Positions 16,670 to 26,386 are shown, counted from the first letter of the stretch. The stretch is DNA of 64,000 nucleotides from G965202915 sp965202915 (GCA_965202915.1 OZ241847.1:1364001-1428000); one strand, 5' to 3'. Numbers and translations: made by a program. Notes: a model not told the origin generated them from the sequence alone.

Positions 16670-17161
16670 GTGATGGGAATGTTTCGGACCGACGGCGTTG
16701 GTGTGAACGGTATGGTGGGATCTTTATCAACCCTGATCCTGGTTGTTTTGCTTGTCTTTACCAGCCAGGCTTTGGCCGAAGTCTATAAATGGGTTGATGA
16801 ACATGGGCGCGTACATTATGGCGACAAACCCACGTCGGATAATGCGGAGAAAGTAACAATACAGAAAGGCTCTGCAAATGATCCGCTGGCATCGGAAAGG
16901 GAGGAAAAACGACGCAAGCTACTGGACATTTATCAGGAAGACCGGAAAAGGAAAAAAAGCGACCGCGCAGCACGGATAGAGGAGAAAAAACAGCGCCAGG
17001 CAAATTGCGCCCAGGCCAGAGAAAAACTGGAAGAGATACGGCGCGCCTCCTACCTGTATAAAGACGGCAACGACGCTGAGAACCGAAAGATTCTCTCCGA
17101 TAGTGAACGTGGTCGGGCCGAACGGGAATCGCAACAAGCCGTAAACAAATGGTGTGACTAG
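16670..17161 (+). CDS. Secreted DUF4124-domain protein
   Basis: Up to 163 residues, exported to the periplasm. The frame has Met codons at residues 1, 2, 4 and 15. The Met at 15 (MVGSLSTLILVVLLVFTSQA) gives a clean signal peptide cleaved after ALA. The mature start EVYKWVDEHGRVHYGDKP is the DUF4124 signature. The rest is a highly charged helix (EREEKRRKLLDIYQED, then IEEKKQRQANCAQAREKLEE), likely coiled coil. The function of the family is unknown. It lies just before the signalling locus but shares no obvious transcript with it. Confidence 0.78.
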   Translation: MMGMFRTDGVGVNGMVGSLSTLILVVLLVFTSQALAEVYKWVDEHGRVHYGDKPTSDNAEKVTIQKGSANDPLASEREEKRRKLLDIYQEDRKRKKSDRAARIEEKKQRQANCAQAREKLEEIRRASYLYKDGNDAENRKILSDSERGRAERESQQAVNKWCD

Positions 17162-17563
17162 AATCCAGCCGTCATTCAGACGCATGGGTCGTTAACCTTC
17201 AAGCTCGCTGATATCCCGCCGGCCCTTATGGCAGTTTGTTGGCGGGCATGTTTTTATTTGCCGGCGTGACGATAGGCACGGCGGCGGATTGGTTCCCTGC
17301 AGGTACGATATTGCATCAATTATCATGCAAAGAATTACCCGTTGGAGGCGATTCCATGGTAGCGTTATGCCCAATGATTGCGGATTTATAATACTGAAAT
17401 GAACGGCATACCACTGAATTGCAGTAAAAACCAGGGTGATATAAAAAACCGGGGAGTTTATTGCTGATAATTGATAAGATATCCGGTCAACGCTCGCCGG
17501 CATGATCAAACTGATATAGAATTTAGCGGCCAACTTTTCGAAACGACTAAAGAAACAGTAAGC
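17162..17563. other. Intergenic region before the PP2C gene
   Basis: 402 bp without a supported gene. A TATAAT at 17387-17392 with a poor -35 (TTATGC region near 17365) is a weak candidate promoter for the PP2C-FHA pair. Nothing else stands out. Confidence 0.45.
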
Positions 17564-18394
17564 ATGAATCTCTTGGGCAAGATTGAGGTGGTCAATATCT
17601 CAGACGTGGGATTGAAGCGGGCGCATAATGAAGATAGCACTATAACGGACGCCAGTAAGGGCATGTTTATCCTTGCCGATGGCATGGGGGGGCGAAAGGC
17701 CGGAGAAATTGCCAGCGCATTTGCGGCGACCGAGATTCACTCGCGAATCGTTAAAGGATTAAAAAAGATAAACCTGGGCCAGGTTGACAAAAAGACCGGT
17801 TTTACCAAGGGGTCTTTATTGATAAGACGTGCAATCACTCGCGCGAACGCCAGGATATTTGCCGTCGCCAAGGCCGATTTACAATACCAGGGCATGGGCA
17901 CAACCATGGTAGTAGGCTTATTGCACAACAATATGACGTCCATTGCCTATGTTGGCGATTCCAGGTTTTATCTCTTTAGAAACAATCAGTTACAGTTAAT
18001 CACCTGCGATCACTCGTTGTTCCAGGAGATAACCGACAGAGGCCTTTACAGCCCGGAAGAGATTGCGGCTCGGGTGCCTAAAAACCTGGTCACGCGAGCT
18101 TTGGGGATTAAAGCCGGGGTCGACGTAGATATTATCGAGAAGCCAATGTTACCCGGCGATATTTGCCTGCTGTGCTCGGATGGTTTAAATGATATGGTAA
18201 ATGATGAAGAAATTCACTTAACTATCAGTAAATATAGTGCTAATCTTGTAAAAACCGCCAAAGAACTGGTTCGTTTGGCGAACAGCCATGGGGGTGTGGA
18301 TAACATCTCCATAATACTTGTGCGGATTCGGGAGGATTTTGCTGAAGAAGAACCGGTTGGTTTAATAAAACGTTTTAAAAGTCGTTTTTTATAA
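17564..18394 (+). CDS. PP2C-family Ser/Thr phosphatase
   Basis: A 276-residue metal-dependent phosphatase (PPM/PP2C). I chose ATG 17564 (MNLLGKIEVVNISDVG) rather than the frame's first start at 17471, since homologues begin about there. Metal-binding motifs are HNEDS, ADGMGG, GDSRFYLFR, SDGLNDMV and GGVDNISIIL. It resembles the stand-alone phosphatases (PppA/Stp type) that reverse protein phosphorylation by Hanks kinases. The FHA gene follows 24 bp downstream, and a large kinase with a second PP2C lies nearby on the opposite strand, so the proteins likely act on shared targets. Confidence 0.9.
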   Translation: MNLLGKIEVVNISDVGLKRAHNEDSTITDASKGMFILADGMGGRKAGEIASAFAATEIHSRIVKGLKKINLGQVDKKTGFTKGSLLIRRAITRANARIFAVAKADLQYQGMGTTMVVGLLHNNMTSIAYVGDSRFYLFRNNQLQLITCDHSLFQEITDRGLYSPEEIAARVPKNLVTRALGIKAGVDVDIIEKPMLPGDICLLCSDGLNDMVNDEEIHLTISKYSANLVKTAKELVRLANSHGGVDNISIILVRIREDFAEEEPVGLIKRFKSRFL

Positions 18395-18418
18395 CATATT
18401 AGAGGATAATAGTTAACC

Positions 18419-19129
18419 ATGGCTAAGTTAGTACTAAGCATGAGTGGCGTAGTCCAGGGCGAGTATGAACTGGACCGCGAACGTCTTACCATTGGACGTA
18501 AACCCGATAACGACATCCAAATCGATAATCTCGCGGTAAGTGGCAAACATGCCACAGTGATCACTATTCTGGATGACTCGTTTATCGAAGACCTGGGCAG
18601 TACCAATGGGTCTTACGTGAACGGCAAGCTTGTTAGAAAACATGCCCTCAGAGACGGTGACGTGGTTGCCATTGGCAAGCATGAGCTGAAATACGTCAAT
18701 GCAAACGCCACTCTGGAGGAAGATGAATTTGAAAAAACCATGATCATTAAGCCCGGTTCCGCGAGTGCCGCCGTTGCCGTGGCTCAGGCCGCCAAACAGG
18801 CCGGTGCCGGTGACGCAATGGCCGGCGACGCTGAGTCGTCGTCAGGTATGCGCATGCCATTAGGCCGGCTGACCGTCTTAAATGGCCCGATTGCGGGCAA
18901 AGAACTTGAATTAAGCAAGGCGTTGATCACCCTTGGCAAACCAGGCGGTCAGGTGGCGGTTATTTCCAGGCGTCCGCAGGGCTATTTCCTCACCCATATT
19001 GAGGGCGACGGCGGCGGTAAAAACTATCCTGTGGTCAATGGCGAGGCCATAGGCCGCACCGCGTATCAACTGCAGGATCAGGACCAGATAGAGCTTGCCG
19101 GAATTAAAATGGAGTTCAGTAACGTTTGA
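18419..19129 (+). CDS. FHA-domain protein
   Basis: A 236-residue cytosolic phosphothreonine-binding protein. The N-terminal FHA domain (about 1-95) has the expected GR (LTIGRKPDND), SGKHA and STNGSYVNG motifs. A linker with DEFEKTMI follows, then an Ala-rich stretch, then a second domain (about 148-236) that looks like a diverged FHA fold without the canonical binding residues. Thr in EKTMI could be a kinase target, as in GarA-type proteins, but this is inference. It is co-directional with the PP2C gene 24 bp upstream. Confidence 0.88.
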   Translation: MAKLVLSMSGVVQGEYELDRERLTIGRKPDNDIQIDNLAVSGKHATVITILDDSFIEDLGSTNGSYVNGKLVRKHALRDGDVVAIGKHELKYVNANATLEEDEFEKTMIIKPGSASAAVAVAQAAKQAGAGDAMAGDAESSSGMRMPLGRLTVLNGPIAGKELELSKALITLGKPGGQVAVISRRPQGYFLTHIEGDGGGKNYPVVNGEAIGRTAYQLQDQDQIELAGIKMEFSNV

Positions 19130-19216
19130 ATAGAAATACCATCCAGGCAATGATAATACCACCGGGCCTGGCTGAGATCAGTTGAGTTAAACAGTGGCCG
19201 TCGTTGGTGGCGCGGA

Positions 19217-19954
19217 TCAATCCAGGGTCGTGTCCGTCTCAATCAGTGCATCGGCAAAACGGGGATCAACGATGCCTATCGAAGATGCAAAGTCAATAAG
19301 CTGTTTCTGTTTTTGTGCGGCGACCTGAGCGTCGTCAATCGCCGCCAAAGATTTTTCCTCGAGTAATTGTCTATGGATGGCATTGCACAGACGTTTCATC
19401 GCGTCACTCTCCAACGCGGATTTGGATTCGGCCGGTGTCAATGCGCTCCATTGGGTCTGGAATGATGCAAGTGCATCGTTATGCCAGAGTTTCTGTGACA
19501 GAAAATCATCAATTATTTTATCGCCGGCAGCGGTGCCGGGTAATGTCGCATTGCCTGACAAGGCCTCTGAATCCGGAAGGTTTTTGCTGGCGACTTGCTC
19601 AGGCGAGTCAATGAGCACAATAAAACCGATGGCGACGACCAGAATAATCGCAATTATACCGAGGACTATGGGCATTACCGGCCGCTTTTGTGCGCTCGCC
19701 GTCGCCGATATATCTTCGCCGGTTTGACGCCCGGAACCCCCGGAACTTATTATGGTTTTTGCATGGTCGCGTTGCCGGGTTGTATCGCCAGCCGTGCCGG
19801 GGATAAGAGGCCGCGGATAGGTATTTTCCTGAACAGTGATGGTGCCATCGATAATGCCATTTATGAGTTTCTTCCTGGCCGTGCGGTACTCGGATTGATC
19901 GATTTCGCCATCGGTAAATTGCCGTGCCAGTTGGCGCAGGCTCACGCTATTCAT
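19217..19954 (-). CDS. Membrane protein with short N-terminal SHOCT-like motif
   Basis: A 245-residue protein of unknown function. From ATG 19954 the N-terminus LRQLARQFTDGEIDQSEYRT resembles a short oligomerisation (SHOCT-like) motif. A polar linker and one membrane segment (VMPIVLGIIAIILVVAIGFI, about residues 93-112) precede a C-terminal helical domain of about 130 residues. The frame stays open upstream of the ATG to a TGA near 20045 with protein-like sequence, so the start is uncertain. It lies downstream of the giant kinase on the same strand and probably belongs to that signalling locus. Confidence 0.6.
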   Translation of the reverse strand: MNSVSLRQLARQFTDGEIDQSEYRTARKKLINGIIDGTITVQENTYPRPLIPGTAGDTTRQRDHAKTIISSGGSGRQTGEDISATASAQKRPVMPIVLGIIAIILVVAIGFIVLIDSPEQVASKNLPDSEALSGNATLPGTAAGDKIIDDFLSQKLWHNDALASFQTQWSALTPAESKSALESDAMKRLCNAIHRQLLEEKSLAAIDDAQVAAQKQKQLIDFASSIGIVDPRFADALIETDTTLD

Positions 19955-20298
19955 CTCGCTCTCCACGCCCTGCGACGCAGATCGGCCAATCGCTGCCAAC
20001 AGCTGCGCGCCTGCGGCCGGGTTGAAGCAGTTGTCCAGCGTTGTTCACGGACGATTTTTTGAAGACTGCAAAAAGCCGTGCGACGTCCGCGGGCAAGGCA
20101 ATAAGACGCACCTCAAGCGACTCGCGTTGCCGGTATGATTCCAGTATCATGCATTCTGACGTCATAATATATAAATTTCGTACCTCTTTTATAGGCCTCG
20201 GTGTCCTCAGCCATTGTTCATCCGCCCGATTATATGGCTATGCCCACTACGCCACGGCAATATTTTATTGCCGGGACGATGCTCGGCGGATCACCGGA
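19955..20298. other. Gap between kinase and membrane protein; possible frameshifted leader
   Basis: 344 bp. A 72-codon minus-strand frame begins at ATG 20165 (MTSECMILESYRQRESLEVR) and overlaps the membrane protein gene in another frame. In the latter's own frame, sequence just upstream of ATG 19954 (NPAAGAQLLAAIGRSA) looks coding. Either the first frame is an unrelated short gene, or an indel split one longer gene. Confidence 0.35.
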
Positions 20299-23200
20299 TT
20301 ATCCCACTTCCTCCCTGATTAAACGGAAACCGGTGGTTTCATCGGCGTTGCCATTATGGGAACGTTCGAGTGAAATATCACATTTGGAATGTGCATCAGA
20401 GAAAGCACCGCCACGAGCCAGGGTGGTATTACCCTCAATCACCCATTCCTGCACGTTGCCTATGTAATTTTTTAACCCCCATTCATTGGATTTTCCGGAT
20501 TTAACGCTAATCGTGCCGTTACCCTTGATGATTTTTTCACCCAGGGCGACGCGGCAATTAAAATCCTTCTTTGGCTGTTTGCCGCCGGAGTTGGCCGCAT
20601 ATTCCCATTCCTGCTTGGAAGGCAAGCGGTAGGTTTTGCCGGTGCGTTCAGACAGCCAGACTGCATAAGTCCGTGCCTCTGACAGTGAAACGCCGGTCAT
20701 GGGGGTATTTTTATCCTGGTCCTTAATGGCCTTACAGTTGCCACTCAGAATGCAGTATTTACTCCAATCGCCAACGGAGATTTCATATTTACCGATTGCA
20801 AAATTAGTGCTTACATTTTCTCCCGTGGGGACAACAACCATCAACGGCCCACGGGCGGAAGCATGGATCATGTCATAACAGATCGCCTTGGCACGGCGGC
20901 CGTAGCCCGCCAGCCTGTTGGTACAATCGGCGTCACTCGTTATCGGTTTCCAGTCGATTTTTGGGGCGCTTGGACTGGCGTCGGTTGCCATTGCCACGGT
21001 CAGGTCTTCCTCGGTCTTGCGGATCTTCGGTTTTGGTTTCGGTTTGTATTGTTCGATAAGGCCGTTCAGGTCCTGTTCCGCCGAGGCAAAATCAGGGTTA
21101 TCGGTCCATAGTTGCTGAGCGCGCGCCAGTAGATTTTGAGTCTTTCTAAGCGCTTCATAGTCCTCACCGGCGGCGTCACGGTCTTTGATAAAGATATCAA
21201 AGATGCTGTTGGCCTCAACAAGCTTTTGTTCCAGGGTTTCGGAAAAAGACACAAATTGGGGATGACCGGTAAATTCAGCCGCGGCGGCCTGTTGAATTCT
21301 CTGCGCGTCTGAGAGTTTACCAACATTTATGGTGGTGTTGGCCTCAGTAAATTGATCCCATGGTTGTAACTGTAATTCGCTTTTCAGTTTTGCCAATATA
21401 CTGCTGGCGGGAAACATCGAGGCGGCACTTTGTGCCATGCTTGCGGCGGCGGTTTGATTGGTCGATCTTAACGCGGTGATTCTGTTGGCCAGCGACTGAA
21501 TGGCCTGTTTGCTGAATTCCGCCGCGCGACCGGCAACGGCAAAGTTCTGGATTTGATCGGCCTTGATCCGGGTATCATTTGGAAGCGATAGTATATTGCC
21601 GTCACTGAACAATTGCGTCAGTTCAATGATATTCGCCTCGGCTTCATATTCGTTGCTCAGATCCTGCAACACGGAATTATTTGGATCGATTTCGATCCCC
21701 TTTTGGGCCAGCGCGAACCCGGATTCAAAATTCCTGGCCTCGCCGCGGCTCCTGGCCAGGCGGGTATAGCTTGCAGACATCATCGACGCCGCTTCAGTCG
21801 TCAGGTAGATGTCGTTTTCCGATAAATCGGCCTGTAATTGTTCATAAGTCTGCACCGCCTCCGCTATATTATCTCCATCGGTGAAGGTTTTTAGATCCGC
21901 CTTGTTTGAACGTATTCTCTCCTGGCGGGCATCCTCGGTTCTGGCCTCTGCGATAGCGGTGCGTACCTGCAGAATATCCTCCAATCCGGCGGCAAATCTT
22001 GCCCCACGGTCAATGAAATTATCGGCCGCGTCAAAGCGCTTCTCATACAGGACTTCATTCGCCCTGGTGACGTAGAGCGCCGCGATCTGTGGACGGAAAC
22101 TATTAAGTCTGTCACCAATAGTCGGGTCTTCCGTTGCCAGGCTGTCCAATTCCTGGACGTTGGCCAGCAACCCGGATTCCCAGGTGGCATTCTCTATATC
22201 CGGCTCCGCCAGGCTCTGTTCGATATTGCTGATATCCTGAGCGACTATGGTCTGAATCGCCTGGGCGCGGTCATTATTGCCCAGGTGCGCCAATTTCAAA
22301 CGGGTTAATTCACCATGCAGTGCCAGTGCACTCAGCAGCGCACCATAATCGGTCGCCAGTTGTTCGGCGTCCTCACGCTTGCCGGTTTTTAATATTGTTT
22401 CCAATTCCGCGTTAACCACCGGTTTAATGGTTTGTGATAACTCCGTGAGTAATGGACTGTTCGGCCTTAATGCCGACAATGCCGTAATAGTATCCGTTTG
22501 TTGTTTGAGGTCGGGCAGTTGCACCAGTTGCCCTCTGAAAGCGGATAAAGCCTGTTCAAGTTCATTGACTTTTTGCGCGTCCTGAATGGCCGCCTGAAGG
22601 TCTGTCAGGCGTTGATCATCCGGCGCCGTTTCCATACCGGATTGCACAAGTGCCAACGCCGAATCAAGATCATTATTATCAAATGCCTCCCTGGAAAGTT
22701 CACGATAGGCAACACTGGGGCGAGGATCTTCAAGTAAAGGATGGGCGTCGTCCACCTTGCGGATACTGGCCAGGATATCCCTGGTATTATCAATCAGCGA
22801 TTTATCCTTTAATGAGGCAATATAATCCTTGTTCAGCAAACTGATAAATTGTTTTTTGGTGCTGGCGATCAATTCTTCCTGGTCCTTCAGAAAAACAGAC
22901 CCCGGATAAAATTCTTCAATATCCGCCAATATTGATCCCGCGCCTTTAAAGTTATAATCGTCGCCGGAAGTATCAATCATCACCGCGATCCGATTCTTGA
23001 AATAACCTTGCAGGCGCTCTTTGGCCTGGTCGGTAACGGTCGACCTGTCAGCCGCTTCCAGCGATCTTATTTCGTCGAGCTTGGCGACGATAGTGGGTGA
23101 GTCGCCGACGTTAATTTCGGCCACCATTGCCTCCAGTTTTTTTCCATGCAGGTAATCCAGGGCCGGGTTGATTAACATCAGCCCAATCACCACCATCACC

Positions 23201-24645
23201 GCGGCGGCGATCACAAACGGATTCTTATGCCAGGTGGCCTTGCCGGCCAATTCTTCCAGAAAATACTCAACACTGGGACTGCGATCTTCGCGACGAAACG
23301 CCACCACCTGCGCCAAAGCGCGATTTTGTTTTTTATTCAGGGTTTTAATATAAGGCGGAACCAGTTTATTTTTACTGGCTTTATTTGCCGGCTGTTTTTT
23401 ATAGGGGTGCTTGCCCGTTAATAATTCATAGGCGGTGCAGCCCAGTGCATAAATATCGTCTCGGGTATCCGGTTCCTGACCCTCAAGCATCTCCAGACTG
23501 GCATAGGCCGGGGTCAACGCCCCCAGCTTGCTCGCATCGAATAAGGTTTTTTCGGTTTCGCCGGTAACCGGATTTTTGACGGCCCGGGCGATTCCGAAAT
23601 CCAGAGTTTTTACCGTTCCGTCATTACAAAAAAATGCGTTACCGGGTTTGAAATCAGAATGCACCAGCCTGCGTTCATGGGCGTAGATTAACCCCGCGCC
23701 CAGCTGTTTGATAATGTCATAGGCTTCATCGAAGGGCAGTCCGCCTTTGGGCACCACCTTTTTCTTGATGTAATCCTTTAGCTCCATGCCTTCCATCAGT
23801 TCCATGGTGATAAAAACCGGTGTGCCGGGTCCGCCCACGCGATCAAAATCATAGATGGTGGCAATATTCGGGTGTGCCAGTTTTTGTTGTCGGCTGGACT
23901 CACGCTGGAGCGCAATAAAGGACTCGGGGTGTTCCTTGAAATCCTCGTTTAACAGTTTGACGGCAACGTAGGGCCTTTTGTCTTTTGCCTCGTATTTCAG
24001 CAAATCAAGGGCTTTGTACACCTTGCCCATACCGCCAATCCCCAGCACTTTTTCCAGCTTGAAACGTTGCTTAATAACCGAACCGGTATCATAACCGCCG
24101 GCCAAATCGCCCTCGGGTGCCGCCGCACTCGCGGACGACATACTGATATCGAAATCGACACCGCCGGCGGTTTCCCCCGTAGCCGTTGTACCCACCTGGT
24201 TGTTAGTCTCCATGAACTGGGTTCTTTCATTCACCTGGGTGGCGGCGTCATCAGCGGCACCGCCGGTGGTTGCCCCTGTGGCCGTTGTGCCCGCCTGCTG
24301 GTTAGCATCCATGAACTGGGTTCTTTCATTCACCTGGGTGGCGGCGTCATCTTCATTCGTCGCGGCGGGTTTGGGCCCATCTTCCCGTGCAAATACGGTT
24401 CCCTCACCGCCCTCCGCTTCGGTTGCGGCGGCATGGGTGCGGCGGAACTGGTTAATTTGCCTTTTCAGCAAGACGTATTGTTGCTTATCAATCGCCCGTC
24501 GTTCATAGTATCCGTCAATCTGTGCCAACAACTTGTTGGCAACCTTAGGTGATTGCTGCAGTAGTTGCTCCAGCTGAGCCGATAAATTATCGATCTTGAT
24601 TTTGCCCTTTACCAGGGCGTCAAGCGCCGCCTTAAAGTTAGCCAC
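20299..24645 (-). CDS. Giant Hanks-type Ser/Thr kinase with C-terminal FGE-sulfatase-like domain
   Basis: A 1448-residue membrane-spanning kinase. Residues 1-70 are helical with a SHOCT-like stretch. Residues 99-112 and 132-145 are near-identical copies of DDAATQVNERTQFM, Thr-rich motifs suited to phosphorylation and FHA binding. The kinase domain spans about 195-470: glycine loop LGIGGMGKV, lysine in VAVK (K230), catalytic HSDFKPGN (D331; HSD replaces HRD), DFG at 349-351 and TPAYASLE. A membrane helix follows (about 477-494), then about 700 helical, TPR-like residues presumably in the periplasm. The last 200 residues are a formylglycine-generating-enzyme/SUMF1-like domain (RLPSKQEWEYAA, NVQEWV, ARGGAF, TTGFRL). 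I do not see the paired catalytic cysteines of true FGE, so it may act as a sensor. It is followed by the SHOCT-like gene and preceded by PP2C and cyclase genes. Confidence 0.9.
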   Translation of the reverse strand: MANFKAALDALVKGKIKIDNLSAQLEQLLQQSPKVANKLLAQIDGYYERRAIDKQQYVLLKRQINQFRRTHAAATEAEGGEGTVFAREDGPKPAATNEDDAATQVNERTQFMDANQQAGTTATGATTGGAADDAATQVNERTQFMETNNQVGTTATGETAGGVDFDISMSSASAAAPEGDLAGGYDTGSVIKQRFKLEKVLGIGGMGKVYKALDLLKYEAKDKRPYVAVKLLNEDFKEHPESFIALQRESSRQQKLAHPNIATIYDFDRVGGPGTPVFITMELMEGMELKDYIKKKVVPKGGLPFDEAYDIIKQLGAGLIYAHERRLVHSDFKPGNAFFCNDGTVKTLDFGIARAVKNPVTGETEKTLFDASKLGALTPAYASLEMLEGQEPDTRDDIYALGCTAYELLTGKHPYKKQPANKASKNKLVPPYIKTLNKKQNRALAQVVAFRREDRSPSVEYFLEELAGKATWHKNPFVIAAAVMVVIGLMLINPALDYLHGKKLEAMVAEINVGDSPTIVAKLDEIRSLEAADRSTVTDQAKERLQGYFKNRIAVMIDTSGDDYNFKGAGSILADIEEFYPGSVFLKDQEELIASTKKQFISLLNKDYIASLKDKSLIDNTRDILASIRKVDDAHPLLEDPRPSVAYRELSREAFDNNDLDSALALVQSGMETAPDDQRLTDLQAAIQDAQKVNELEQALSAFRGQLVQLPDLKQQTDTITALSALRPNSPLLTELSQTIKPVVNAELETILKTGKREDAEQLATDYGALLSALALHGELTRLKLAHLGNNDRAQAIQTIVAQDISNIEQSLAEPDIENATWESGLLANVQELDSLATEDPTIGDRLNSFRPQIAALYVTRANEVLYEKRFDAADNFIDRGARFAAGLEDILQVRTAIAEARTEDARQERIRSNKADLKTFTDGDNIAEAVQTYEQLQADLSENDIYLTTEAASMMSASYTRLARSRGEARNFESGFALAQKGIEIDPNNSVLQDLSNEYEAEANIIELTQLFSDGNILSLPNDTRIKADQIQNFAVAGRAAEFSKQAIQSLANRITALRSTNQTAAASMAQSAASMFPASSILAKLKSELQLQPWDQFTEANTTINVGKLSDAQRIQQAAAAEFTGHPQFVSFSETLEQKLVEANSIFDIFIKDRDAAGEDYEALRKTQNLLARAQQLWTDNPDFASAEQDLNGLIEQYKPKPKPKIRKTEEDLTVAMATDASPSAPKIDWKPITSDADCTNRLAGYGRRAKAICYDMIHASARGPLMVVVPTGENVSTNFAIGKYEISVGDWSKYCILSGNCKAIKDQDKNTPMTGVSLSEARTYAVWLSERTGKTYRLPSKQEWEYAANSGGKQPKKDFNCRVALGEKIIKGNGTISVKSGKSNEWGLKNYIGNVQEWVIEGNTTLARGGAFSDAHSKCDISLERSHNGNADETTGFRLIREEVG

Positions 24646-24691
24646 TAGAATACTCCCATTTGTCCAAGGTATCTGTTCATAAATATAGCAT

Positions 24692-25438
24692 TTATTTTAT
24701 ATCGACGGTGATAACCGTAACGTTATCCGTGCCGCCACGCGCCAGGGTCCTGTCAATGAGCTCGGCGCACACCGAGCCGGTATCGCCTTCTTTAAGGATA
24801 TCCTGAAATTCAATATCAGAAACATGTTTTGTTAAACCGTCACTGCATAATAGATAACGGTCGCCTGAGCGCAGCTCCTGAATATCCATGTCCAGGAACA
24901 GCGGATTGGTGGCGCCGATCGCACGGGTGATCATATTGCCATGCGGATGTATCAGCGCATCTTCCCGGCTTATTAAACCCTGCTCCACGTATTCCTGTAC
25001 CTGGGAATGATCGGTGGTCATTTGGCCTAATTGATCATTTCTCAGACGGTACATGCGACTATCACCAGCCCAGATATAGGTACAATATTTTTCATAGGCC
25101 AGCATCAATACGACGGTGCTGCCCACCATTTCCCATTTTTTATTTGCCTGGGCCCTGCCAATCAGATCCAAATTGACCTGCAAAAGGCGATCTTCAATAT
25201 CATCAATAACCCGGCTCAGGGCAATATCCTTATCGATCTTTTGCAGCGACTCTATTATCATCCCGCTTGCCACGTCCCCGGCGGCGTGCCCTCCCATGCC
25301 GTCGGCAACAATCCATAAACCGATATCAGGCCGCTCCAGCATCGCGTCTTCATTATGATTTCTGACCTTGCCCATATCAGTAACGCCATGGGAAGACCAG
25401 GAAAACAAATTTGATTTTTTCGATTCCGGAGAGGGCAT
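24692..25438 (-). CDS. PP2C-family Ser/Thr phosphatase (second)
   Basis: A 248-residue PPM phosphatase with the motifs HNEDAML, ADGMGGHAAG, GDSRMYRLR, TTDHSQVQ, CSDGLT and RGGTDNVTVI. All metal-binding aspartates are present, so it should be active. It lies 46 bp before the giant kinase and 39 bp after the cyclase-FHA gene on the same strand. The three form a likely operon in which this enzyme opposes the kinase. The other PP2C (17564) is clearly diverged from it rather than a recent duplicate. Confidence 0.92.
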   Translation of the reverse strand: MPSPESKKSNLFSWSSHGVTDMGKVRNHNEDAMLERPDIGLWIVADGMGGHAAGDVASGMIIESLQKIDKDIALSRVIDDIEDRLLQVNLDLIGRAQANKKWEMVGSTVVLMLAYEKYCTYIWAGDSRMYRLRNDQLGQMTTDHSQVQEYVEQGLISREDALIHPHGNMITRAIGATNPLFLDMDIQELRSGDRYLLCSDGLTKHVSDIEFQDILKEGDTGSVCAELIDRTLARGGTDNVTVITVDIK

Positions 25439-25477
25439 TATTGCAACATGGTAAAGTGTGAATCAAACATCCGATCT

Positions 25478-26386
25478 TTAACCCTGAGAAAAGTACACCA
25501 CCTCGGTGGGTTCCTCATTAAAAGACCGGCCCAGGCTGATGCGCCCACTACCGGTTATCGGCATTTCCTCCCTGCGTAAAAAAGAATCGCCGACGTTGTC
25601 CAGCAACACGTGGGTGCCATTGGTACTCTGATCGATAATAAAAAACTTGTCACGGCGTAATTCAATCCGAACGTGTTGTCTGGAGGCAAGTTTTTCCTGG
25701 ATCGGCAGATCACAAGCCTGGCTTCTGCCCATCACCAGGCTCGTCCGATTCTGACCCAGTTCAATTTCGGTATCCCGGTACTTGACGTGCAGAATGACGC
25801 CGGGGCCTTTTGGCGCACCATGCATCATTCCCGTGGACATACGGGTGACGTCCTCCTCCTGCCAGATGATCTCATGGATATCGATTTCCTGCTCTTTACC
25901 CTTGATGGGTGCACGGTCGACAAAACGGGTAAAAATGCTGTTCTGCGGGTCTTTCTCCATAAGGGCCGCCGTTGAACCGGTGGTAATTATCTGTCCACCC
26001 TTGGCCTGTGCCGCCATGCGGGCGGCAACGTTGACCGCGTCACCAAATACATCATTACTTTCAAGCAGGGCGGGTCCAAAATGCAGACCGATCCGGACTT
26101 TTATTGGCATTTGAGGATTGATACCCGTGGTGCCGTGGTCTTCCATCGATTCCTGCATTGCACAGGCCGCGGCGACGGCACTACCGGTAGTGGTAAAGGT
26201 GCACATGACTTCATCGCCTATGGTCTTGATCACGGTGCCGGCATGTTGCTTGATGGCGGCAGTGAGTAACTTCAGGACTTCAGAGACTTTAGTGCGTGCC
26301 TTCTGATCACCCAGCGTTTCAAAAAGACGCGTACTGCCACTGATATCGGCAAATAGAATCACAAGATGTGTCGTTTTGGGGGCCAT
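25478..26386 (-). CDS. Class III nucleotide cyclase domain fused to FHA domain
   Basis: 302 residues. Residues 1-175 are an adenylate/guanylate cyclase catalytic domain: LFADISGST with metal Asp D14, KTIGDEVMCTF with D58, and GDAVNVAARMAAQA. The C-terminal FHA domain (about 205-295) has GRSQACDLPI, SRQHVRI and STNGTHVLL. The protein could make cAMP or cGMP under control of a phosphothreonine partner such as the kinase encoded downstream. Substrate choice cannot be read with confidence. It is the first gene of the minus-strand signalling operon and starts next to an AT-rich divergent region. Confidence 0.9.
   Translation of the reverse strand: MAPKTTHLVILFADISGSTRLFETLGDQKARTKVSEVLKLLTAAIKQHAGTVIKTIGDEVMCTFTTTGSAVAAACAMQESMEDHGTTGINPQMPIKVRIGLHFGPALLESNDVFGDAVNVAARMAAQAKGGQIITTGSTAALMEKDPQNSIFTRFVDRAPIKGKEQEIDIHEIIWQEEDVTRMSTGMMHGAPKGPGVILHVKYRDTEIELGQNRTSLVMGRSQACDLPIQEKLASRQHVRIELRRDKFFIIDQSTNGTHVLLDNVGDSFLRREEMPITGSGRISLGRSFNEEPTEVVYFSQG

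Noticed and set aside
16670..26386. Type VI secretion cluster
   Set aside because: Kinase, PP2C and FHA genes are present but no TssA-M, Hcp, VgrG or ClpV homologue is seen.
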